NCBI GenBank assembly: GCA_950071955.1 | Contig: CATMOC010000278.1 | Coordinates: 1-5,645 of the forward strand | DNA from: an uncultured Mesorhizobium sp. | GTDB taxonomy: Bacteria; Pseudomonadota; Alphaproteobacteria; Rhizobiales; Rhizobiaceae | Direction: 5' to 3' | DNA length: 5,645 nt | Part shown: positions 1 to 5,645 of the stretch, piece after piece | Numbering within the stretch: the first letter of the stretch is position 1 | How the letters are laid out: each line of letters starts with the position of its first letter | Made by a program: the position numbers and the translations under genes | The notes under the pieces: generated by a model | The model's database searches: none | Told to the model about the DNA's origin: nothing | What the model saw: the letters and a program-made list of their open reading frames with translations, nothing else

Positions 1-1
1 A

Positions 2-258
2 GTCATGCCGGGGGAGAAAGTCGAAAAACCCCTGGAAGAAGCCTTGCTGTTTCATACCGAGGCCTATGGCATCGTCGTTAATAGACCCGCCCGGCGGATG
101 TTAATGGTGTCGAAGGAAATGCCGCCCAAGGTGGATCTGACCATCGATATCACCAAAGGCACGTTCATGAACTGGATCATGGAGGCCTTTTCAACCCTGG
201 CCCAAGACGAAAATCGGGTTCTCCGCGTTATCGGCAAGTCGTCAAAGGACCCCACGGT
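2..258 (+). other. Anomalous segment fused in frame to malate synthase
   Basis: This stretch is in frame with the malate synthase gene and free of stops, but its protein does not resemble the N-terminal part of malate synthase G. It reads like an ordinary soluble globular protein, for example [15 protein letters not shown] (11-25) and [20 protein letters not shown] (53-72), with no signal peptide or membrane segment. I do not recognise the family. GC over bases 1-240 is about 53%, rising to 62-65% from about base 360. Of the first 80 codons, 24 end in A or T, including TTA, AGA and many GAA/AAA; in malate synthase residues 236-309 only 5 of 74 do. The other two forward frames are closed by stops and show no malate synthase motifs, so a simple frameshift does not explain it. 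The join lies roughly at bases 245-265. An assembly chimera is the simplest explanation; a real recombination or fusion is the alternative. Confidence 0.7.
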
Positions 259-1738
259 CTTGGTCGAGGTGCTGATCGACGCGAGTTCCGCCATCGGCAA
301 GGCCGATCCGGCCAACATCTCCGACGTCTGGCTTGAATCGGCCATTACCACGATCATGGATTGCGAGGATTCGGTCGCCGCCGTCGACGCCGAGGACAAG
401 GTCGTCGTCTACCGTAACTGGCTCGGCCTGATGAAGGGAGACCTGACCGAGGAGGTCGCCAAGGGCGGCAAGAGCTTCGTCCGCAAGCTCAATCCCGATC
501 TCGACTATACGGCGCCGGACGGCTCGACCTTCGAGGTGATCTGCCGCTCGCTGATGCTCGTGCGCAACGTAGGCCACCTGATGACCAATCCGGCCATCCT
601 CGACCGCGACGGCAACGAGGTGCCGGAAGGTATCATGGATGCCATGATGACCGCCGCGATCGCGCTGCACGACGTCGGTCGCCCCGGCGGCCCGAAGGGA
701 CGCCGCAAGAACAGCCGCGCTGGTTCCATGTACGTCGTCAAGCCGAAGATGCACGGGCCCGACGAGGTCGCCTTCGCCGTCGAGATATTCGCCCGCGTGG
801 AGGATGTGCTGGGCATGGCGCGCAACACGATCAAGATGGGCATCATGGACGAGGAGCGCCGCACGACGGTGAACCTCAAGGAGGCGATCCGCGCGGCGAA
901 GGATCGCGTGGTCTTCATCAACACCGGCTTCCTCGACCGCACCGGCGACGAGATCCATACCTCGATGGAGGCCGGCCCGATGATTCGCAAGGGCGACATG
1001 AAGCAGGCCGCCTGGATCCAGGCCTACGAGAACTGGAACGTCGACATCGGGCTGGAATGCGGCCTGGCCGGCCATGCCCAGATCGGCAAGGGCATGTGGG
1101 CCATGCCCGACCTGATGGCCGCCATGCTGGAACAGAAGATCGGACATCCGAAGGCCGGCGCCAACACCGCCTGGGTGCCGTCGCCCACGGCGGCGACGCT
1201 GCACGCCACGCACTACCACAAGGTCGATGTCGTGGACGTGCAGGCGGGGCTGAAGAAGAGGGGAAGAGCGAAGCTCGACGATATCCTGTCGGTGCCCGTT
1301 GCAGTGCGGCCGAACTGGACGCCGGAGGAGATCCAGAAGGAACTCGACAACAATGCGCAAGGCATTCTCGGCTACGTCGTGCGCTGGATCGACCAGGGCG
1401 TCGGCTGCTCGAAAGTGCCCGACATCAACGATGTCGGCCTGATGGAAGACCGCGCGACGCTGCGCATCTCCTCGCAGCACATGGCGAACTGGCTGCACCA
1501 TGGCGTGTGCACGAAGGAACAGGTGATGGAGACGATGAAGCGAATGGCTGCCGTCGTGGATCGCCAGAACGCCGGCGATCCGCTCTACCGCCCGATGGCG
1601 CCCGACTTCGACAGCTCTATCGCCTTCCAGGCCGCCTGCGACCTCGTCTTCAAGGGGCGCGAGCAGCCGAACGGCTACACCGAACCGGTGCTGCATGCAC
1701 GCAGGCTGGAACTGAAGGCGCGCGAACGGGCGGGCTGA
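2..1738 (+). CDS. glcB: Malate synthase G, 5'-truncated by the window and with an anomalous N-terminal segment
   Basis: Malate synthase G condenses glyoxylate with acetyl-CoA to give malate and CoA in the cytoplasm, the second step of the glyoxylate bypass. Numbering from the ATG at base 5, family motifs run from about residue 87 to the end: IGKADPA (97-103), [13 protein letters not shown] (119-131), [20 protein letters not shown] (186-205), [14 protein letters not shown] (278-291), [10 protein letters not shown] (309-318), [11 protein letters not shown] (362-372), GCSKVPDI (467-474) and [13 protein letters not shown] (480-492). By motif alignment with the E. coli enzyme, R187, E283, D311 and D482 correspond to the catalytic arginine, the two Mg-binding acids and the catalytic aspartate; C468 is also conserved. 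The family is about 720 residues long. The part seen here lacks the family's first ~238 residues: the alpha clasp, the start of the barrel and most of the beta domain. Residues 1-86 do not resemble that part. The frame is open to the window edge, so the ATG at base 5 need not be a start. A convergent gene follows 48 bases after the stop. Confidence 0.93.
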   Translation, partial: VMPGEKVEKPLEEALLFHTEAYGIVVNRPARRMLMVSKEMPPKVDLTIDITKGTFMNWIMEAFSTLAQDENRVLRVIGKSSKDPTVLVEVLIDASSAIGKADPANISDVWLESAITTIMDCEDSVAAVDAEDKVVVYRNWLGLMKGDLTEEVAKGGKSFVRKLNPDLDYTAPDGSTFEVICRSLMLVRNVGHLMTNPAILDRDGNEVPEGIMDAMMTAAIALHDVGRPGGPKGRRKNSRAGSMYVVKPKMHGPDEVAFAVEIFARVEDVLGMARNTIKMGIMDEERRTTVNLKEAIRAAKDRVVFINTGFLDRTGDEIHTSMEAGPMIRKGDMKQAAWIQAYENWNVDIGLECGLAGHAQIGKGMWAMPDLMAAMLEQKIGHPKAGANTAWVPSPTAATLHATHYHKVDVVDVQAGLKKRGRAKLDDILSVPVAVRPNWTPEEIQKELDNNAQGILGYVVRWIDQGVGCSKVPDINDVGLMEDRATLRISSQHMANWLHHGVCTKEQVMETMKRMAAVVDRQNAGDPLYRPMAPDFDSSIAFQAACDLVFKGREQPNGYTEPVLHARRLELKARERAG

Positions 1739-1761
1739 GGCGCCCGGCGAGACAGGGCGCC
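1739..1761. terminator. Inverted repeat between convergent genes, possible bidirectional terminator
   Basis: GGCGCCC (1739-1745) and GGGCGCC (1755-1761) are perfect 7-base inverted repeats with a 9-base loop, placed directly after the glcB stop and 26 bases beyond the dsrE-like stop. The position between two converging genes suits a shared terminator. Neither side has a T-run, so it is not a canonical intrinsic terminator. In DNA this GC-rich a 7-base stem could also occur by chance. Confidence 0.4.
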
Positions 1762-1786
1762 GTCCGACGACCCGGTGCCGCCTCGG

Positions 1787-2221
1787 TCAGGGACGGACGT
1801 AGGACCAGCCCTGCTCCTGCAACTCCATCAGGCGAACCACGCCGGAAGGCACGATGTGCGCCTCCGAAAGCAGGGGAATGTCCTTGCCGGCCTTCTTCGT
1901 CATCGCCGCGAGCGTGTTGCCGCAGGCGGAAAACTCCACGTCCGGACTCTCCTTCGCCATCGCCGAGATGCGGTCCTTCACCGGACTATCGGCGACGTAC
2001 ATGTTGAGACCCGGCCCATAGGCGACGATCTCGATCGCCACGTCCTCGCCTTGCGTCGCATAGTAGGCCTTCACGTTCTGGGCATTGTTGAGAGCCAGGT
2101 TCATTACAGCCGGATCGTTCTGGTCGACATGTATGGCGAGCCTGTGCTCCGCCTCCTCCGCCTGCGCACAAAACGTCGTCAGGGCAAGCGCGACTACGGC
2201 GACGAAATGGAAAGTCTTCAT
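1787..2221 (-). CDS. Exported DsrE-family protein
   Basis: A 144-residue protein with an N-terminal signal peptide: MK, a hydrophobic stretch (about residues 5-17), then a likely cleavage site after AQA (19-21). It is therefore probably periplasmic. The mature part fits the DsrE/DsrF-like fold (COG1416 type): a first strand HRLAIHVDQND (26-36), a helix ALNNAQNVKAYYA (43-55), the strand VAIEIVAYGPGLNMYV (61-76), and the conserved cysteine region EFSACGNTL (96-104) with C100. A tail segment with IVPSGVVRLMELQEQGW (123-139) is typical of these small proteins. DsrE relatives carry sulfur on a cysteine, but secreted members like this one have no established role and no other sulfur gene is nearby. 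The ATG at 2221 is chosen because GGGAGGA precedes it by 4 bases and the signal peptide begins there; longer in-frame starts (2242, 2380) lack such a site and add an implausible leader. It is divergent from tsaB and convergent with glcB. Confidence 0.85.
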   Translation of the reverse strand: MKTFHFVAVVALALTTFCAQAEEAEHRLAIHVDQNDPAVMNLALNNAQNVKAYYATQGEDVAIEIVAYGPGLNMYVADSPVKDRISAMAKESPDVEFSACGNTLAAMTKKAGKDIPLLSEAHIVPSGVVRLMELQEQGWSYVRP

Positions 2222-2225
2222 TGCT

Positions 2226-2232
2226 TCCTCCC
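2226..2232 (-). promoter_or_regulatory. Ribosome binding site of the DsrE-like gene
   Basis: On the minus strand this reads GGGAGGA, four bases before the ATG at 2221. It is the strongest Shine-Dalgarno match in the window and decides the start in favour of the 144-residue, signal-peptide form. Confidence 0.75.
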
Positions 2233-2345
2233 GGATTTTCATATGCAGCAAATCCAATACGTCCCATGGCGGAATTGCAAGGCGATTGCCGCGGCGGTCG
2301 AGACAGGCACTTTCGTAGCGCTTGTCCAAGCCCGGCCATTTGCCT

Positions 2346-2350
2346 AAGGG
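2346..2350 (+). promoter_or_regulatory. Ribosome binding site of tsaB
   Basis: AAGGG lies seven bases before the ATG at 2358. It supports that ATG over the in-frame TTG at 2322, which would add 12 residues before the conserved N-terminal strand MKLLAIDTA. Confidence 0.55.
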
Positions 2351-2357
2351 TCGAAAA

Positions 2358-3038
2358 ATGAAGCTCCTCGCGATCGACACGGCCGCCGAACTCTGCGCCG
2401 CGTGCGTCTATGAAGGCGATTGCGCGCGCGAACTCGGCCGCCAAGTGCTCGACATTGGCAAGGGCCATGCGGAAACCCTCATGGGCGTCATCGAACGGGC
2501 GCTCGCGGCCGCGCAGACCGGCTACCATGATCTGGAGGGGATCGCGGTGTCGGTCGGACCGGGATCGTTCACCGGCGTCCGCATCGGCGTGGCCACCGCC
2601 AGGGGGCTGGCACTGGCGCTGAAGGTACCGGCGGTCGGCGTGACCACGCTGGCGGGGATCGCGCTCGAGGCGCGACAAACGTTCCCCGCGCGGAGCGTCA
2701 TGTCCGTTCTCGACGCCAGGCGCGAAGAACTCTACGTTGCGATCTATGGCCTCGACGGCGCGGTCCTCGTCCCGCCGGCGATCATGTACGCGGAGGACGC
2801 GGCGCGGCTGGCGAACGAGCATGGGTTCGTCCTCTCCGGCTCCGGCGCGGATATCGTCCGCGATGCCGCGCGCGTTCCACTCGACATCGCCGGTCGAGAG
2901 CGGACGGCCGACATCGCCAGCTATGCCGCGCTCGCGGCGACCGGCGGTCTGGCTGCCGAAAAGCCCCGGCCGCTCTATCTTCGCGGCGCGGATGCCCGCC
3001 CCCAGGAAGGTTTCGCATTGCCGAGAAGGACCGCCTGA
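2358..3038 (+). CDS. tsaB: tRNA threonylcarbamoyladenosine biosynthesis protein TsaB
   Basis: TsaB (YeaZ) is a non-catalytic member of the ASKHA fold. It partners TsaD, with TsaE, in transferring threonylcarbamoyl to A37 of ANN-decoding tRNAs (t6A). The 226-residue length is normal for the family. Visible hallmarks: the N-terminal strand MKLLAIDTA (1-9), GHAETLMGVIERAL (36-49), the signature SVGPGSFTGVRIG (65-77) followed by ARGLALAL (81-88), DARREELYVAIY (119-130), and a C-terminal PLYLRGADARPQ (205-216), the usual P-x-Y-L-R ending. An AAGGG site precedes the ATG. The gene shares one base with rimI downstream, the common tsaB-rimI pairing, so the two are probably translated together. No defect is seen. 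Confidence 0.95.
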   Translation: MKLLAIDTAAELCAACVYEGDCARELGRQVLDIGKGHAETLMGVIERALAAAQTGYHDLEGIAVSVGPGSFTGVRIGVATARGLALALKVPAVGVTTLAGIALEARQTFPARSVMSVLDARREELYVAIYGLDGAVLVPPAIMYAEDAARLANEHGFVLSGSGADIVRDAARVPLDIAGRERTADIASYAALAATGGLAAEKPRPLYLRGADARPQEGFALPRRTA

Positions 3039-3040
3039 TG
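3027..3040 (+). promoter_or_regulatory. tsaB-rimI coupling junction
   Basis: An AGGA site (3027-3030) inside the end of tsaB is followed by TGATG (3036-3040), in which the tsaB stop and the rimI start share one A. This arrangement allows ribosomes that finish tsaB to restart on rimI. Confidence 0.65.
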
Positions 3041-3532
3041 CGGGTGCCCTTCATCAATGGCAGGAAGAGGGAGTTCCTGATCGATCCGCTCGCGGTCCGC
3101 GACACCACGGCGATGGCGCTGCTGCACCAGGAGGATTTCTCCAGGCCCTGGACCGCCGTCGAATTCGCCGGGCTTCTCGATCAGGAGCCGGTGTTCGGCT
3201 TCGCCGCGCGGGAAATCGGCCGCCCTGCCGCGCTCCCGGCCGGCTTCGTGCTCGCGCGCCAGGCGGCTGGCGAGGCCGAGATCCTGACAATCACGGTCGC
3301 GCGTTCCTTCCGCGGCGGCGGTCTGGGATGGGCTCTCATGGACGCCGTGTTGCGGCAACTCTATCACCAGCGAGCCGAAGCGCTCTTCCTCGAGGTCGAC
3401 GAGACCAATCTCGCTGCCCTGGCGCTCTACCGGCGAATGCGTTTCCGGGAGGTGGCCAGGCGTCCAGCCTACTACGCGCATCCGGGTGCCGCGCCGACGA
3501 CGGCCCTCGTCATGCGCCGCGATCTTCGCTAG
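3038..3532 (+). CDS. rimI: Ribosomal protein S18-alanine N-acetyltransferase-like GNAT protein
   Basis: A 164-residue GNAT-fold acetyltransferase of the RimI type, which in E. coli acetylates the N-terminal alanine of ribosomal protein S18 using acetyl-CoA. The acetyl-CoA pyrophosphate loop is RGGGLG (92-97), after the strand EILTITVAR (81-89). The motif LEVDETNLAALALYRRMRF (118-136) contains E119 and Y131, spaced 12 apart as are the catalytic glutamate and tyrosine of E. coli RimI. An N-terminal region with DFSRPWTAVEFAGLL (33-47) also fits RimI. The start ATG overlaps the tsaB stop as TGATG, and AGGA (3027-3030) lies seven bases before it, implying translational coupling. The protein is slightly longer than E. 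coli RimI (148 residues), mainly through an extended N-terminus. The S18 substrate is inferred from family and context; another protein target is possible. Confidence 0.88.
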   Translation: MRVPFINGRKREFLIDPLAVRDTTAMALLHQEDFSRPWTAVEFAGLLDQEPVFGFAAREIGRPAALPAGFVLARQAAGEAEILTITVARSFRGGGLGWALMDAVLRQLYHQRAEALFLEVDETNLAALALYRRMRFREVARRPAYYAHPGAAPTTALVMRRDLR

Positions 3533-3580
3533 GTCCACAGGGCGGAGCATGGGTTCGATCCGGCGGGGATAGCTGCAGGC

Positions 3581-4387
3581 ATGATCGGATGGACGAGGAC
3601 GGGGCTGGTTCTGCTCTGCGTGACCATTGCGAGCCTGATCGGGATTCCGGTGCAGATCGTGGCGCTGCGGACCGGGATACCGCACCCCGGAACGATTCCC
3701 CGGCTCTTCCACGGCATGGCCCGGCGTCTCCTGGGAATCTCCGTTCGCGTATCCGGCCGTCCGGCCGCCGACAGGCCATTGCTGCTCGTGGCCAATCACG
3801 TTTCCTGGACTGACATCGTCGTCCTCAGTTCGCTCGCGCCGATGAGCTTCGTGGCGAAGTCCGACATGGCGGACTGGCCCGTCTTCGGCTTGTTCGCGAA
3901 GCTCCAGCGCAGCGTCTTCGTCGAGCGCAACCGGACGAGGAGTTCTCGCAAGCAGGCGAACGAACTGGGCGATCGGCTTGCCGAGGGAACGGTCATGGTG
4001 CTTTTCGCCGAAGGCACGACGTCGGACGGAAACATCGTGATGCCGTTCAAGAGCACCCTCTTCGGCGCAGCGCAGGCGGCCCTCGTGAGCGATGCCGGCA
4101 AGCGTCTCGAGATCGAGACGGTCCACATCCAGCCCGTGACCATCGCCTACACGCGGCTGCAGGGCATGCCGATGGGACGACTTCACCGCACCCATGCCGC
4201 CTGGATCGGCGAAAGCGACCTCGTTCCGCATCTCGGGGCCTTGATCCGGGAGGGCGCGATGGACGTCGAGGTACATTTCGGCGAGCCGGTCCCCTTCACG
4301 GTCCGCAGCAAGCGCAAGAACGTGGCGCTGGAGATCGAAGCAGTCGTCCGCGCGAAGATGGCAGAGATCCTGCGCAGTCCTCACTGA
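3581..4387 (+). CDS. 1-acyl-sn-glycerol-3-phosphate (or lyso-ornithine lipid) acyltransferase, PlsC/OlsA family
   Basis: A 268-residue membrane-associated acyltransferase of the PlsC family. It transfers a fatty acyl group to a lyso-lipid at the inner membrane. An N-terminal hydrophobic stretch (about residues 8-29) is a likely anchor. The four acyltransferase blocks are present in order: NHVSWTD (72-78) with the catalytic H73 and D78 in the HX4D arrangement, SVFVERNR (111-118), the phosphate-binding FAEGTTSDG (142-150), and HIQPVTIAY (182-190). The gene starts 48 bases after rimI and probably shares its transcript. ATG 3581 is the only standard start in the open frame, which opens at 3533; its ribosome site is weak (GGGGA about 11 bases upstream). 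From memory, the gene at this locus in rhizobia, next to rimI and miaB, is OlsA, which makes ornithine lipid from lyso-ornithine lipid. The sequence alone cannot separate PlsC from OlsA activity. Confidence 0.9.
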   Translation: MIGWTRTGLVLLCVTIASLIGIPVQIVALRTGIPHPGTIPRLFHGMARRLLGISVRVSGRPAADRPLLLVANHVSWTDIVVLSSLAPMSFVAKSDMADWPVFGLFAKLQRSVFVERNRTRSSRKQANELGDRLAEGTVMVLFAEGTTSDGNIVMPFKSTLFGAAQAALVSDAGKRLEIETVHIQPVTIAYTRLQGMPMGRLHRTHAAWIGESDLVPHLGALIREGAMDVEVHFGEPVPFTVRSKRKNVALEIEAVVRAKMAEILRSPH

Positions 4388-4603
4388 GCTTCCGCAAGAC
4401 GGCCGGCGCGGCAAACAACAACATGACGTAACGTAATTAACTCAAATTTTAGTTGGTACACGTAGCCATTTTCGAGCGGCTTTTCTTCCGTCTCCGGTTC
4501 GCCTTTGACGATCGGGGAGAACACGGGGGTGTTTCGAGGAAAAGCCGGCAAGAACGAGGGTTTTGCGGCAGCGCGATGACCGCCGCAACGGGGACTGGGA
4601 TCG
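4388..4603 (+). promoter_or_regulatory. Upstream region of the chemoreceptor gene with an AT-rich patch
   Basis: This 216-base gap holds no credible gene. Bases 4411-4470 are about 35% GC, against more than 60% in the flanking genes, which is typical of a promoter region. The patch contains ACGTA in direct tandem (4426-4430 and 4431-4435) and again at 4460-4464. Further on, AACAC (4520-4524) and GTGTT (4529-4533) could form a small hairpin in the leader. No sigma70 or sigma28-like box is clear enough to place a promoter. I see no strong terminator for the acyltransferase gene; the only stem is GCCG/CGGC around 4402-4412. Confidence 0.4.
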
Positions 4604-5645
4604 ATGAAGAACCTCAAGATATCCGGCAAGCTGGGATTGGGTTTCCTGGCGGTGGTGGCGATCATCGTGGCGATGAGCGCCGCGGCATTGTCGCATCTGG
4701 GAAAGATCAGCAATGCCGCCGCCGCTGCAGAGCAGTCCAAGCTGATGGCAGGCGCGGCGATGAACGCGCGGATGGCGCTGGCCCGCGTGGAGAATTCCTG
4801 GCGCGGCTACCTCCTGTCGCAGGACGACTATTATCTCGGGCGCCTCGATCATCATGAGAACACCCTTCGCCAAAGGATCGGCGAGCTGAAGCAACTGGAC
4901 GCAGCCCCGGAGACGGCGGCCGAACTCGACAAGGTGACGTCGGCCCTCGATGTCTACCGGACCGAGGTCTTCGAAGAAGGCAAACGGCTGATGCGCGATC
5001 CCGCCTCCCGCTTCAAGGCCATCGAAATGGTCGGTCACGACGGGAAGGCGGACGAACTCATTGCCCCCATCGAGGATGGTATCGACCTCGTGATCGGGCA
5101 GGAGGTCGAAAAGAACGCGCTCGCTGCGCAGGCGCTGACATCGTCGGTCGACGACGCGCGCTTCGCCTTGTGGGTCGGGCTGATCGTCTCCGTGCTGATG
5201 GCCGGCGGAGTCGGCTTCCTTCTCGCGCGCATGATCGCCACCCCGATCCGCGGTCTCACCGGGACCATGGGCCGGCTGGCCGAGGGAGACCACGAGGTCG
5301 AGGTCCCCGCGACGGGCCGCCGGGACGAGATCGGCCGGATGGCGCAGGCGGTGCAGGTCTTCAAGGATGCGGCGATCGAGAAGCTGCGCCTCGAGGCGCG
5401 GTCGGTGGAGATCCGCGAGGGAGCGGAAGCCGAACGCAATCGCACCGAAGCCGAGAAGGCGCGGGAGGCTCAGGAGGATCATGTCGCGGTGACGGCGCTC
5501 GCCGCCGGCCTGGCAAGCCTCGCGAGCGGTGACCTGACCCATCGCATCGAAGCCCAGTTTTCATCCAAGACCCAGAAGCTGAAGGACGACTTCAACTCCG
5601 CCATCGCGCAGTTGCAGGCGACGATGTCCTCCGTCACCGGGGCGG
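4604..5645 (+). CDS. Methyl-accepting chemotaxis protein, 3'-truncated by the window
   Basis: The frame is open for 347 codons to the window edge. Such receptors sit in the inner membrane, sense ligands in the periplasm and control CheA. Visible order: a short basic cytoplasmic start; TM1 (about residues 11-31); a mostly helical periplasmic sensor of about 155 residues (32-187), resembling four-helix-bundle or CHASE3-like sensors and including ENSWRGYLLSQDDYYLGRLD (63-82); TM2 (about 189-207); a first HAMP domain (about 208-257) with the conserved P214 and DEIGRMAQAVQVF (241-253); a long charged helix (about 257-295) rich in E, R and A; and a second HAMP-like unit (about 299-345) with ASGDLTHRI (307-315). 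Tandem HAMP units like this are common in rhizobial receptors. The methylation helices and signalling tip would lie beyond the window, so a chemotaxis role is inferred. GGGGA (4590-4594) lies nine bases before the ATG. Confidence 0.82.
   Translation, partial: MKNLKISGKLGLGFLAVVAIIVAMSAAALSHLGKISNAAAAAEQSKLMAGAAMNARMALARVENSWRGYLLSQDDYYLGRLDHHENTLRQRIGELKQLDAAPETAAELDKVTSALDVYRTEVFEEGKRLMRDPASRFKAIEMVGHDGKADELIAPIEDGIDLVIGQEVEKNALAAQALTSSVDDARFALWVGLIVSVLMAGGVGFLLARMIATPIRGLTGTMGRLAEGDHEVEVPATGRRDEIGRMAQAVQVFKDAAIEKLRLEARSVEIREGAEAERNRTEAEKAREAQEDHVAVTALAAGLASLASGDLTHRIEAQFSSKTQKLKDDFNSAIAQLQATMSSVTGA

Larger units (their letters stand above)
2222..2357. promoter_or_regulatory. Divergent intergenic region between the DsrE-like gene and tsaB
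   Basis: This 136-base gap must hold the promoters for both divergent genes unless tsaB is reached from elsewhere. On the minus strand a weak sigma70-like pair is visible: TTGCAA (2280-2275) and TTGGAT (2257-2252) with a 17-base spacer, about 30 bases before the start codon. I see no convincing plus-strand promoter and no clear operator. The promoter assignment is tentative. Confidence 0.3.

Noticed and set aside
242..1696. Long open frame (484 codons) on the minus strand across malate synthase
   Set aside because: It lies opposite a clearly conserved coding frame. The product is rich in H, R, D and V without family motifs, as expected for the antisense of GC-rich codons.
1761..1799. Second inverted repeat CGTCCG/CGGACG around the DsrE-like stop codon
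   Set aside because: A six-base stem with a 27-base loop is too weak to call as a terminator.
2222..2380. Longer N-terminus for the DsrE-like protein (starts at 2242 or 2380)
   Set aside because: The extension has no ribosome site, precedes a clean signal peptide, and at 2380 would overlap the tsaB start region.
1986..2822. Minus-strand open frame opposite tsaB and the DsrE-like gene
   Set aside because: It overlaps two well-supported genes in another frame and shows no recognisable motif.
3549..3572. Seven-codon open frame between rimI and the acyltransferase as a possible leader peptide
   Set aside because: It has no good ribosome site and no regulatory residue pattern, and such tiny frames are common by chance.
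2737..3813. Plus-strand open frame of 358 codons across tsaB, rimI and the acyltransferase
   Set aside because: It is out of frame with three recognised genes, and its product is dominated by R, S, P and A, typical of a shifted GC-rich frame.
2975..4414. Minus-strand open frame of 479 codons opposite rimI and the acyltransferase
   Set aside because: It is antisense to conserved genes and its low-complexity, charge-rich product lacks motifs.
4442..5542. Minus-strand open frame opposite the chemoreceptor gene
   Set aside because: The plus-strand frame has clear TM-HAMP-HAMP architecture and an in-place ribosome site; the antisense product has no domain signal.

Overview
The window looks like a piece of an alphaproteobacterial chromosome, most likely Hyphomicrobiales (rhizobial group). 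It is GC-rich with strongly GC-biased third codon positions. It carries a malate synthase G of the rhizobial type, a tsaB-rimI-acyltransferase cluster resembling the one I recall from rhizobia and relatives, and a chemoreceptor with two HAMP domains. The taxonomic call rests on remembered family sequences and gene order, not on a search. Both ends cut through genes, so this may be a short contig.

Layout. Bases 2-1738 (+) hold the 3' part of a malate synthase G gene (glcB). Only residues from about 87 onward match that family. The first ~250 bases encode an unrelated, unrecognised protein segment with lower GC, which is the most unusual thing here. A gene on the opposite strand (2221-1787) converges on glcB and encodes a small exported DsrE-family protein. 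A short GC-rich inverted repeat lies between the two stop codons. Divergent from it, after a 136-base gap, run three plus-strand genes: tsaB (2358-3038), rimI (3038-3532, sharing one base with the tsaB stop) and a PlsC/OlsA-type lysophospholipid acyltransferase (3581-4387). A 216-base gap containing a marked AT-rich patch leads into a methyl-accepting chemotaxis protein gene (4604 to the end), which is cut off before its signalling tip.

How the genes work together. tsaB, rimI and the acyltransferase form a probable housekeeping operon: tRNA t6A modification, N-terminal acetylation and membrane lipid acylation. Malate synthase belongs to the glyoxylate cycle. The DsrE-like protein and the chemoreceptor look like independent transcription units. 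I see no mobile element, CRISPR array, tRNA, rRNA or defence system. Apart from the 5' anomaly, the gene content is ordinary, and I do not find convincing evidence of a new multi-gene system.
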